Positions 26,439 through 34,247 of a DNA stretch of 64,000 nt are shown here, piece after piece. Source of the DNA: Enteractinococcus helveticum (lineage in GTDB: Bacteria; Actinomycetota; Actinomycetes; Actinomycetales; Micrococcaceae); the NCBI RefSeq assembly GCF_001657475.1, contig NZ_LXEY01000012.1:62001-126000 (forward strand). Reading direction: 5' to 3'. The position numbers and the translations under genes are program-made. Under the pieces are notes generated by a model, which saw only the letters and a program-made list of their open reading frames with translations, made no database searches and was not told where the DNA came from. Every line of letters starts with the position of its first letter. The stretch's first letter is position 1.

Positions 26439-27920
26439 ATGGATTGGAACACTTGGCTTCCGCTGTTGGAGGCCACCGATTACACCATCGCACGCGAAGT
26501 GCTCTTACGCGGGGTGGCCGCGATCTACTGCACCGCATTTCTGGCGGCCTTCAATCAATTCCCAGCCCTTCTGGGCGAAAACGGACTCACTCCAGCCCCC
26601 GAATACATTGCCCGCACCAGCTCGCGCGATAAGCCCAGCCTGTTCCGCTGGCGCTTCACTCCATATAGTGACCGGCTGCTGCGCATCGTATGTGTCATCG
26701 GCATGGTGCTCAGCCTGAGCGTCGTCGCCGGGTTGGTGCAGTTGGGACCAGCGTGGACCACCATCCCGGTCTTTTTGCTCATGTGGTGGCTGTATCAATC
26801 AATTGTCAATATCGGTCAGTACTACTACGGTTTCGGGTGGGAATCGCTGCTGTTAGAAGTCGGTTTCGTCGTCGCATTTCTTGGAACCCCCGACGGCGCA
26901 CCACCGTTTCTGGTTCTGCTTTTTCTGCGCTGGACGCTGTTCCGCGTCGAGTTCGGTGCCGGGATGATCAAAATGCGTGGCGATAAGTCCTGGCGGAACT
27001 TGACCGCGATGAACTATCACCATCAAACCCAGCCGATGCCCAATCCGGTGAGTCGATGGGCGCACCAGAAGCCGCAGTGGTGGCATAAATCCGAGACGTT
27101 GGGCAGCCACGTAATCCAATTGGTCATGCCCTGGTTGCTGTTCTTCCCGCAGCCGGTGGCCTCGATTGCTGCCGTCGTGATTATTTTGAGTCAGTTGGTG
27201 CTGGTGATCACCGGCAATTACGCGTGGCTGAACTGGCTGACCATTCTGATCGCTTTTTCTGCCATCAGCGACTCGTTTCTTTATGCCCTTGTCGGTGGTG
27301 GTTGGCCGGACTGGGGCTGGGAGTATGTTGCCGCAGTGCTCAACGGCGAGGTGACGGTCCAGTCTCCGGTCTGGTGGCTGGTGCTCACCGGGGTCGTGTT
27401 CATTGGCCTGTGTGCGCTGAGCTGGCAACCACTGCGCAACCTCTTTTCTCCTCATCAGTTGATGAATGCCAGTTTCAACCGTTGGCACCTGGTCAACGCC
27501 TACGGAGCATTCGGGGCAATGACCCACACCCGACGCGAGATTATCATCGAAGGCACACTGCACACCAACCCCTCGGAGGACAACGGGTGGCAGGCCTATG
27601 AATTCAAAGGCAAACCCGGTGACCCGTTCAGGAGGCCACCGCAAGTCGCCCCGTATCATCTGCGCCTGGACTGGATGATGTGGTTCTTGGCGCTGGGATC
27701 CCCAAATCAGCCTTGGTTCCGCTGCCTCCTGGACAAGATCTTGGACGGCGACCCGGCCATCCGAAAGCTACTGCGCCATGATCCGTTTGACGGTCAGCCG
27801 CCGGTGCTTATCCGGGTGAAAATCTATGAATACCGGTATGCCACTGCCGCAGAGCGCCGGGAGACCGGTCAGTTCTGGTGGCGCACAGAACTCGGGGTCC
27901 TCGTGCCACCCACCGGGTAA
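26439..27920 (+). CDS. lipase maturation factor family membrane protein
   Basis: 493 residues. Multi-helix N-terminal half (REVLLRGVAAIYCTAFLAAFNQF, FLLLRW-type helix, GAGMIKMRGDKSWRNLTAMNYHHQTQPMPNP) and a soluble C-terminal domain (SFNRWHLVNAYGAFGAM, FKGKPGDPFRRPPQVAPYHLRLDWMMWFLALG, FPGQPPVLIRVKIYEYRY-like end). This is the LMF1/LMF2 family; in animals it helps lipases fold, while bacterial roles are unknown. The two halves are complete. Confidence 0.93.
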   Translation: MDWNTWLPLLEATDYTIAREVLLRGVAAIYCTAFLAAFNQFPALLGENGLTPAPEYIARTSSRDKPSLFRWRFTPYSDRLLRIVCVIGMVLSLSVVAGLVQLGPAWTTIPVFLLMWWLYQSIVNIGQYYYGFGWESLLLEVGFVVAFLGTPDGAPPFLVLLFLRWTLFRVEFGAGMIKMRGDKSWRNLTAMNYHHQTQPMPNPVSRWAHQKPQWWHKSETLGSHVIQLVMPWLLFFPQPVASIAAVVIILSQLVLVITGNYAWLNWLTILIAFSAISDSFLYALVGGGWPDWGWEYVAAVLNGEVTVQSPVWWLVLTGVVFIGLCALSWQPLRNLFSPHQLMNASFNRWHLVNAYGAFGAMTHTRREIIIEGTLHTNPSEDNGWQAYEFKGKPGDPFRRPPQVAPYHLRLDWMMWFLALGSPNQPWFRCLLDKILDGDPAIRKLLRHDPFDGQPPVLIRVKIYEYRYATAAERRETGQFWWRTELGVLVPPTG

Positions 27921-27993
27921 TAGACAGCTTGCCAATGCGAGCAATAGAGTAATTTTTGACTTCAACCGATCCCGAAGAGATTGGCGAAACGCC

Positions 27994-28416
27994 GTGCGAC
28001 TGAAAAAGACCTTGTCCACCCTCTGCGCTGTCCTAGCGCTCGCAGTGCTCAGCGGGTGCGGTGGCCAGGACAATCTTGAGGAAGCCGGCGATCCACCGGA
28101 AGTCACCTGCGAACGATTCCACGGCGTCATCGAACAATTTAGTGATATCGACGCAAACACCATGGGTTTTGGCGAGATCCTTGCACATGTCAGTGACGGC
28201 TTCTCCGAGATCGAAACGATCGCGGACGAAGCCCAGGACGACGAACTGGCACACTCCATCGATACGATGAGTGAAACACTGAACTCTGCGATTGCCTCGT
28301 CCGGCGGGGACTTGGAAGCGGTGCGTTCCGGGCTTGAAGAACAACTTCAAGAACCTGAGATCCAGGATGCTGCCACGTATATTGAAGAAACTTGCGGGAC
28401 AGACCTGCCGCTCTAA
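27994..28416 (+). CDS. small lipoprotein, unknown function
   Basis: 140 residues from the GTG at 27994. A positively charged start (VRLKKTL), a hydrophobic stretch and the lipobox LAVLSGCGGQ show export and lipidation. The mature part is acidic and helical with two cysteines (VTCERF and EETCGTDL) that could pair. No family recognised. A longer open frame upstream overlaps the 26439 gene and has no signal-peptide logic, so this start is preferred. Confidence 0.8.
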   Translation: MRLKKTLSTLCAVLALAVLSGCGGQDNLEEAGDPPEVTCERFHGVIEQFSDIDANTMGFGEILAHVSDGFSEIETIADEAQDDELAHSIDTMSETLNSAIASSGGDLEAVRSGLEEQLQEPEIQDAATYIEETCGTDLPL

Positions 28417-28454
28417 GATGTTGCTGATGTTCAAATTTCAATAGGGAGAAACCC

Positions 28455-29402
28455 GTGGATCCGTTTCGTTTTACTCTGCGACAGCTGCAGCATTTCATTG
28501 CCGCAGCCGAGGTCGGGACGGTGACGGCTGCTGCCGCCCAAGTGCATATTTCTCAGGCGGCGATGTCGCAGTCACTCAATGAACTGGAACGCGCTGTCGG
28601 GCAGCAGTTGATGGTGCGCACCCGCAGTCACGGAATTCAGTTGACGTCGTCGGGCAGAAGGTTTTTAGCGGACGCTCGAGAACTCGTGGCTCGCGCCGCC
28701 GATGTCCAGCAGGAGATGATCGACCGTTCCGAAGAACTTGTGGGACCACTGGACATCGGGATTTATTCGGCCGTCGCCCCGTTTTGGGTGCCGTTTCTGG
28801 CCGAACATTTCATTGTGCCCAACCCGCAGGTTTCGGTGCGGATTGTTGAGGGCGATGGCAAGGCATTGCAGCGCCAGATGCTCGAGGGCCGTTTCGATGC
28901 GGTCTTCACCCATACCGGTCACCTCATTGATGGGGTGCGCCACCAGGTGATCCGTAAGGGTCAGGGCTATGCTCTGGTGGCGCCGTCGCATCGGTTGGCC
29001 GGACGCACCAGTGCCACGATTGCTGAGTTTGGTGATGACCCGTATGTGTTATTGGATGTGCCGGCGGTCAGTGAGAACCAGTTGCCCAAGCTGCGTGCCG
29101 GTGGGATCGAACCCAATATCCAGTGGCGCTCGACCAGTTTTGAAGCCGTTCGTGGGCTGGTGGCCCGGGGCCTGGGGTGGAGTGTGCTGGTGCAGCGTCC
29201 ACCGGTGGATGTCTCCTATGACGGGTTGCCGTTGGTGACGATCCCGTTGGAAAATTTCGAACCCAGTGACATTTGTATTGCGTTTGTGCAGCAGCGGCAC
29301 AGTCGACGCCTGACCGAGCTCATTGCGGTGTGCACAGCAGAAGGTGCGCGACTCGATGCTCAAACGGCATCCAATCGCGCACCCAATACGGCGTCGTCGT
29401 AG
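28455..29402 (+). CDS. LysR-family transcriptional regulator
   Basis: 315 residues. The N-terminal helix-turn-helix reads LRQLQHFIAAAEVGTVTAAAAQVHISQAAMSQSLNELERAVG and is typical. The C-terminal two-lobe effector domain starts at GPLDIGIYSAV. It ends two bases from the stop of the convergent transporter gene (29404), which with the 30743 hydrolase forms a likely target operon. Confidence 0.94.
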   Translation: MDPFRFTLRQLQHFIAAAEVGTVTAAAAQVHISQAAMSQSLNELERAVGQQLMVRTRSHGIQLTSSGRRFLADARELVARAADVQQEMIDRSEELVGPLDIGIYSAVAPFWVPFLAEHFIVPNPQVSVRIVEGDGKALQRQMLEGRFDAVFTHTGHLIDGVRHQVIRKGQGYALVAPSHRLAGRTSATIAEFGDDPYVLLDVPAVSENQLPKLRAGGIEPNIQWRSTSFEAVRGLVARGLGWSVLVQRPPVDVSYDGLPLVTIPLENFEPSDICIAFVQQRHSRRLTELIAVCTAEGARLDAQTASNRAPNTASS

Positions 29403-29403
29403 G

Positions 29404-30741
29404 TTAGAACTTGGTTCCTTCAAGGTCGGCGGTGCGACCTTCTTTGACTAACATGGTGGCGCCAATGGCGACGACGAAGACGGCGATCCAGACCACGGCG
29501 ATCAGCCACAGCTCACCGCCGGCGAAGGCCACCAGAGATGATGCGATCATCGGGGTGAAGCCAGCGCCCAGGGTGGATGAGGTCTGGTAGACCAGCGAGG
29601 CACCGGTGTAGCGGATATGGGTTGGGAACATTTCGGCACAGAATGCGCCGAATGGTCCGAAGATGCTGCCCTGGACCAGACCCTGGGTGAGCAGCAATGC
29701 GAACGCGAACATCCACAGGTTGGTCATATCCAGCATGAACATGACAGGGAAGGCGAAGACCGCACCCAGCAGCATGCCGCCCATCATGACCGGACGACGG
29801 CCGAATTTATCCGACAGTTGCGAGGCGAACCAGACGACCACCACGGTTGAGGCTGCGCCGAGGGCTTTGACCCACAGCACGTGGGTGGAGTCCAGGCCGC
29901 TGTCGATGACGTAGGCGATACCCCACACGGTCATCAGACCCTGCACGGTGTAGGAGCTCATGCCCGAGATGATGCCCAGGATGAGGTTCTTGGGGTATTT
30001 GGAGATGACTTCTAGCAGTGGGACTTTGCGCTCGTCGGCTTCGTCCTGGAGTTTCTGGAAGATCGGAGATTCGTGGACCTTCATGCGAATGACCAGGCCA
30101 ATGAAGACCAGGACGGCGGACAGCAGGAATGGTACACGCCAGCCCCAGGCGAGGAACTGTTCGTCGGGCAGCATGGTGAAGATACTCATGACGATGGTCG
30201 CTAGGACCGCGCCGGCTGGGCCGCCCATGTTGGCGAAGCTTGCGGCAAAGCCACGGCGTTTATCCGGAGCGTGTTCCAGCGCGATGAGCATTGCGCCACC
30301 CCATTCGCCGCCCACGGCCAGGCCCTGGATGACGCGGAAGAGGGTGAGCATGACAGGAGCGGCAACGCCGATTGCCGCCGTCGTCGGGAGCAAACCGATG
30401 GCTACGGTGGTGCCACCCATGAGCATCATCGAGGTGACCAGCACGCCCTTGCGGCCGATCTTGTCGCCGAAGTGCCCAAACAGGATGCCGCCGATTGGGC
30501 GGGCAACGTAGCCGACCGCCAGAATGGTGAAGGATAGGAACAGGCCCAGACCCGGATCCAGGTCAACGAAGAAGACCTGAGAAAAGACCACGGATGCCGC
30601 GGTGGCGAACAGGATGAAGTCGTAGAACTCGATCATCGAGCCCAAGAAGCTCGAGGCTAGGATGCGGCGCATCGTGGTGGTGTTTAGCGATTCGGACAGC
30701 TCGTGGTTCGAGGTGTCCTGGGAGTCAAGCGTCTGGGTCAT
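29404..30741 (-). CDS. MHS-family (metabolite:H+ symporter) MFS transporter
   Basis: 445 residues from the ATG at 30741, preceded by AGGTAGG; a GTG nine bases earlier is possible. MHS marks: ILASSFLGSMIEFYDFILFATAA at helix 1, GHFGDKIGRKGVLV in the loop, RVIQGLAVGGEWGGAMLIALEHAPDKRRG in helix 4. MHS carriers import small carboxylates, osmolytes or amino-acid derivatives. It starts one base after the hydrolase stop, so the operon probably imports and then hydrolyses one compound. Confidence 0.93.
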   Translation of the reverse strand: MTQTLDSQDTSNHELSESLNTTTMRRILASSFLGSMIEFYDFILFATAASVVFSQVFFVDLDPGLGLFLSFTILAVGYVARPIGGILFGHFGDKIGRKGVLVTSMMLMGGTTVAIGLLPTTAAIGVAAPVMLTLFRVIQGLAVGGEWGGAMLIALEHAPDKRRGFAASFANMGGPAGAVLATIVMSIFTMLPDEQFLAWGWRVPFLLSAVLVFIGLVIRMKVHESPIFQKLQDEADERKVPLLEVISKYPKNLILGIISGMSSYTVQGLMTVWGIAYVIDSGLDSTHVLWVKALGAASTVVVVWFASQLSDKFGRRPVMMGGMLLGAVFAFPVMFMLDMTNLWMFAFALLLTQGLVQGSIFGPFGAFCAEMFPTHIRYTGASLVYQTSSTLGAGFTPMIASSLVAFAGGELWLIAVVWIAVFVVAIGATMLVKEGRTADLEGTKF

Positions 30742-30742
30742 G

Positions 30743-31807
30743 TTAGACACCTACCTTCAGGTCTGGCACAGCCAGGGCATCCTGGTGCGCAAAAGAAATT
30801 GAATCAAGATCGTGTGGAATAAAGAATTCTCCGGCGAAAGTTTCACCCAGGGCTTCCCAGCGTTCGGCCGGCGTATTGCCCGGGACCAGGTGGTGCAGCG
30901 CCAAGCGGGCGGCACCGGCGCGTTCGGCCAGTTCGATGGCCTGTTCCGGAGACGTATGTGACTTGCGGTGATGATCGATCGAGGCCTGATCGGTCTGGGT
31001 TTTGCCGCCGCCATAGGCGCGTTCGACCCAGTCGAAGTCGATGGCTTCGTGTAGCAGCAGGTCGGTGCCGCGCGCCAGGGTCACCAGGTTGTCGGTGGCG
31101 GTGGTATCGCCCGAAATGGTCACCGAGCCGGCCACCGTGTCGAAGCGGAAGGCAAAGGCCGGGGCCACCGGTGGGTGCTCGACCAGAATCGCGGTCACCG
31201 TGACCAGATCATCGCGGTAGACCTCAAACGGTGCCATGCCCGCCGGGGTTGGATTGTCATTCGGGTGATAACCAATGTCCTCAGGGATCTCAATATCTTG
31301 GACAGTAAAGCAATCCAGCGGTGAAGGGCGCAGCGCATCCAAGATCCGGTCATTAAGATCAGTCGCGTAGGCCTGGACGATCGAATGCACCATGCCGTAG
31401 GTGCCCGGCGTCGGATTGTCGGGACACACCGGTTGCGGGGCGACTTCGGCGCGTTCGGATACCGGGGGCAGCATGCCGCGGTCGCCGGGACCGAAAATTT
31501 TAATCGGTCCGTTGGCCTCGATATCGCGAGCATACAGCCCCATGGTCAGCAGGCTGGGCAAGTCCACCGTGTGGTCGGAATGCAGGTGGGTAATGAACAT
31601 GGCGCGCATGTCATCGAATGATAAATCCGCGCGTTCCAACTGCCGTCCAACGCCGAGACCGACGTCGACCAAGTAGTACTGATCGCCGACGACGACGGCC
31701 GTGGCAATCCCATGGCGGTGCTGTCCGGTACGCGAGGACCACCAGCGTGGCCCACCGGCAGTCCCCAGGGTGATGATGCGTGGTGCAAGATCGAGTTCCT
31801 GTTGCAC
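30743..31807 (-). CDS. MBL-fold hydrolase, RNase Z/arylsulfatase-like
   Basis: 354 residues from a GTG with AAGGAG upstream. Metal motif ITHLHSDHTVDLPSL near residue 75, GDTTATDNLVTLARGTDLLLHEA in the second half and a late histidine in LALHHLVPG are the zinc ligands of the RNase Z-like branch. Lack of a tRNA-binding exosite and operon with an MHS carrier favour a small-molecule hydrolase over tRNA processing. Substrate unknown. Confidence 0.92.
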   Translation of the reverse strand: MQQELDLAPRIITLGTAGGPRWWSSRTGQHRHGIATAVVVGDQYYLVDVGLGVGRQLERADLSFDDMRAMFITHLHSDHTVDLPSLLTMGLYARDIEANGPIKIFGPGDRGMLPPVSERAEVAPQPVCPDNPTPGTYGMVHSIVQAYATDLNDRILDALRPSPLDCFTVQDIEIPEDIGYHPNDNPTPAGMAPFEVYRDDLVTVTAILVEHPPVAPAFAFRFDTVAGSVTISGDTTATDNLVTLARGTDLLLHEAIDFDWVERAYGGGKTQTDQASIDHHRKSHTSPEQAIELAERAGAARLALHHLVPGNTPAERWEALGETFAGEFFIPHDLDSISFAHQDALAVPDLKVGV

Positions 31808-31980
31808 TCAAACTCCTTCAAGGCTTCGTGATTTACATCATGTGATCTGATTCCCTCTACTTTGTGTTAAGTTTCATAAAAAGTAAAACGAATTGTTCCG
31901 ATCAGACTCATAGGTAAAACCGATGACGGGATGGTGCTACTCTCAGTCCCGGTAGCAACATCTCATCGAGCGGAGGGCCC

Positions 31981-32769
31981 GTGACGGCATACACCATCCC
32001 AGCACAACGCAATTGGTTCGGACTCATCCTGTTGGGTCTGGCCGTGGGTGTCTCATCTGGGCTGTTTGGTATCGGTGGTGGGATTATCGTGTTGCCAGCG
32101 CTGGTATATCTTTTCGGGTACTACACGCGCATCGCCGCGGGAACCTCACTGCTTGCCGTCGTCCTGCCGGCGATCGTCGGTGTCATCTCCTACGCGATCG
32201 AAGGCAACCTGGATCTGCTGATGGCCGTACTGTTGGCCACCGGGTCAATTGTTGGTGCGCCGATTGGTTCGTGGTTGTTGACCGTTCTGCCACAGCGGGC
32301 CGTCCGGTGGGGATTTATCGTGTTTATGTTGCTCGTGATCGCTTCGCTGTTCGTGGTCATCCCATCCCGCGACGCCGTCGTCGAGATGGACTGGTTGCTC
32401 GGCGCCGGACTGGTCGCCCTAGGGCTCTTCACCGGCGTGATGTCCGGGCTGTTGGGCATCGGTGGGGGAGTGATCATCGTGCCGCTGCTCGTCGTGTTGT
32501 TTGGTGCCAGTGACCTCGTCGCGAAAGGCACATCTTTGCTCGTGGTGATTGCCACCGGCATGTCCGGCACGATTGCCAATGTGCGACGTCGAAATGTCGA
32601 CCCGCCAGCCGCCCTGACCATCGGTGCTGCCGCCGCATTGGCAACGCCCCTAGGAGTGTGGACGGCGCACGCACTGAGCCCGGAGATTGCCAATATCGTA
32701 TTCGCGGTCTTCCTCGCGCTCGTCATTATTCGGATGCTGGTAGACGTGCTATCTCGCCGCGCGAAGTGA
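31981..32769 (+). CDS. TauE/SafE-family sulfite/organosulfonate exporter
   Basis: 262 residues, eight helices in two repeats. The repeated motif is GLFGIGGGIIVLPALVYLFG near the N-terminus and GLLGIGGGVIIVPLLVVLFG in the second half. Family members export anions such as sulfite or sulfoacetate. It has its own upstream stretch and no operon partner. Confidence 0.93.
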   Translation: MTAYTIPAQRNWFGLILLGLAVGVSSGLFGIGGGIIVLPALVYLFGYYTRIAAGTSLLAVVLPAIVGVISYAIEGNLDLLMAVLLATGSIVGAPIGSWLLTVLPQRAVRWGFIVFMLLVIASLFVVIPSRDAVVEMDWLLGAGLVALGLFTGVMSGLLGIGGGVIIVPLLVVLFGASDLVAKGTSLLVVIATGMSGTIANVRRRNVDPPAALTIGAAAALATPLGVWTAHALSPEIANIVFAVFLALVIIRMLVDVLSRRAK

Positions 32770-32879
32770 AGCGCTTGTATTCTACGTTAATTTGATCAGC
32801 GCTAAGCAGGGCAAGGGATTGTCTGATGCCTTCTCAGAATTTTTGAAAAAGCCGGATGCCTGACGGTTGAACCACAGCA

Positions 32880-33177
32880 GTTTGGTCGTGGTGCTGGGTT
32901 TGCTACGGCAACGGCGAGACTCTGGTGAATTTGGTCTAGGACCGGTTCGATAATTCGCTGGCGTATATCTGGTTGCATGAAGAGCTGCAGTACCCACGTT
33001 TTGAACTGCAAGGTGTGGGCGTTGATGAGCCGGACAGGGACGAGACGGCGCAAGGCTTCTCAATACATTTTCGGCGAAAGTACACCGCAGCCATTGAGGG
33101 TTCTACGATGCTCGCTTTGAAGAACTTGATCGGCTCAACGGGCTCGTTCAGCCACCCATGTCCTACATCAACTATCG
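32880..33177 (+). pseudogene. decayed copy of the 9553 membrane-protein gene
   Basis: Reading this stretch gives YGNGETLVNLV-stop-DRFDNSLAYIWLHEELQYPRFELQ and VGVDEPDRDETAQ, which lines up with YAGDTMINIDYNRFDYSLVFIRLLEELQYRRFRLQ and VGVDDPEWEDTAQ of the 9553 gene. The stop is TAG at 32937. Frames shift after that and the end (TACATCAAC) matches its ...TYVN end. The membrane part is missing. So a second member existed 22 kb away and decayed. Confidence 0.85.
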
Positions 33178-33232
33178 ATCGTAGAGCTCCCCAAACCGAT
33201 TAGACTGATAACCGAGCGAGGGAGTGTTCGGG

Positions 33233-33661
33233 ATGAAAATAGACCAGATCTACACGCATGTGCCGACCAACGGTCGAATGGTCGCCGCTGGTGTCGGCCG
33301 AGTACCAGCCGGATTCCCATCACCGTCGCAAGACTATTCGGATACCAAAATCGATCTGACCCAGATGCTCATCCGCGATGAGCTATCCACGTTTATCGTG
33401 CGAGTCTCGGGTGATTCGATGCAAGGTGCTGGCATTTACGACGGCGATAATCTCATCGTCGACCGGGGCATTGAAGCCCGCGACGGGCACGTCGTCGTCG
33501 CGGTGGTCGACGGCGAAATGACCGTCAAACGCCTACGGATCACGCCCAGCGGCGTCGTACTGCAAGCCGAAAATGCGGAGTACCCCGACGTCACCGTTGC
33601 CGAACTATCGGATCTGTTGATCTGGGGTGTGGCCACCACATGTCTGCACCAGCTGAACTAG
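33233..33661 (+). CDS. umuD: UmuD-like self-cleaving S24 protease
   Basis: 142 residues from the ATG at 33233 (AGGGAG upstream). The cleavage site region AGFPSPSQDY, the serine in SGDSMQGAGIYDGDNLIVDR and the lysine in TVKRLRI are all placed as in UmuD. Normally umuC, the polymerase V subunit, follows in an operon; here a palindrome and a broken recombinase follow, so umuD is orphaned, perhaps by the mobile-element events next to it. Confidence 0.93.
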   Translation: MKIDQIYTHVPTNGRMVAAGVGRVPAGFPSPSQDYSDTKIDLTQMLIRDELSTFIVRVSGDSMQGAGIYDGDNLIVDRGIEARDGHVVVAVVDGEMTVKRLRITPSGVVLQAENAEYPDVTVAELSDLLIWGVATTCLHQLN

Positions 33662-33771
33662 TTGATATTCCTCTGAAACCGTCGAAAGGCCTGTTGAAAA
33701 GGGCTGATATTCCGAAAATGGTACCTTCCTCTACGCGTTAAAGAGGGTTGTGGGACTGGAATAAAGGCGAT

Positions 33772-33820
33772 AAACCCCTCTCGTTTAATGCACGAATCGT
33801 GCATTAAACGAGAGGGGTTT
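33772..33820. repeat. 49-bp near-perfect palindrome (terminator-like or element end)
   Basis: A 24-nt left arm (33772-33795, starting AAACCCCTCTCG and ending TGCACGA) and an exact complement (33797-33820) are separated by one base. The right arm ends GGGGTTTT, so as RNA it would terminate the umuD transcript strongly. Because it touches the recombinase start codon, it may also be an element boundary. Confidence 0.85.
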
Positions 33821-33822
33821 TC

Positions 33823-34112
33823 GTGACAATTCAGAAGCCGCCGGGAGCTGCCTCGTTGTTCTTGGTCGCTGGTGTCGCCTTCTTGGACGAGGAAGAATCT
33901 GTTTTCAATGCCATGCTCGAGGGGTGGAGTGACCAACAGCGTGGTGGCAGATACCTCAAGGAATCTACCGTTCGCACGTCGCTGAATATCGTGAGCAATT
34001 TTCAGCAGTTCACCAACGACTGGCCGTGGAATTGGAGTGCTGCAGGTTTTGATGAATGGATGACCCATCTCGTGGCTATTAGACACCTTGCGCCCTCGAC
34101 GACTGGGCTGCC
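33823..34112 (+). pseudogene. truncated tyrosine recombinase/integrase (N-terminal core-binding domain only)
   Basis: About 95 residues from the GTG at 33823. The region FNAMLEGWSDQQRGGRYLKESTVRTSLNIV, then FTNDWPWNWSAAGFDEWMTHL and HLAPST, is the SAM-like core-binding domain of XerC/XerD-type integrases. The catalytic domain with R, HxxR and Y is absent: the reading frame runs into an IS end at 34110. It cannot be active. Confidence 0.85.
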
Positions 34113-34163
34113 CTATCAAAAGTGAACTTGCTAAGAGCCGCTGGTCTCTTCCCATCCTGACAG
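34110..34163 (-). repeat. 54-bp IS-end copy, same as 36983-37037
   Basis: The stretch starting GCCCTATCAAAA and ending CCATCCTGACAG is almost identical (one base shorter, about one substitution) to 36983-37037, in the same orientation. There it lies upstream of the IS3-type orfA. So this is a second copy of the transposase-proximal end of the same IS, with nothing left of its inside, abutting the broken integrase. Confidence 0.85.
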
Positions 34164-34247
34164 ATAAGGGACCGCGATATCCCGGTGTGAGTGTTTCGGC
34201 CTGACGGGTAGTCACGTTGGCGTCCACCAACTGCAGGTAAGCGTGTC

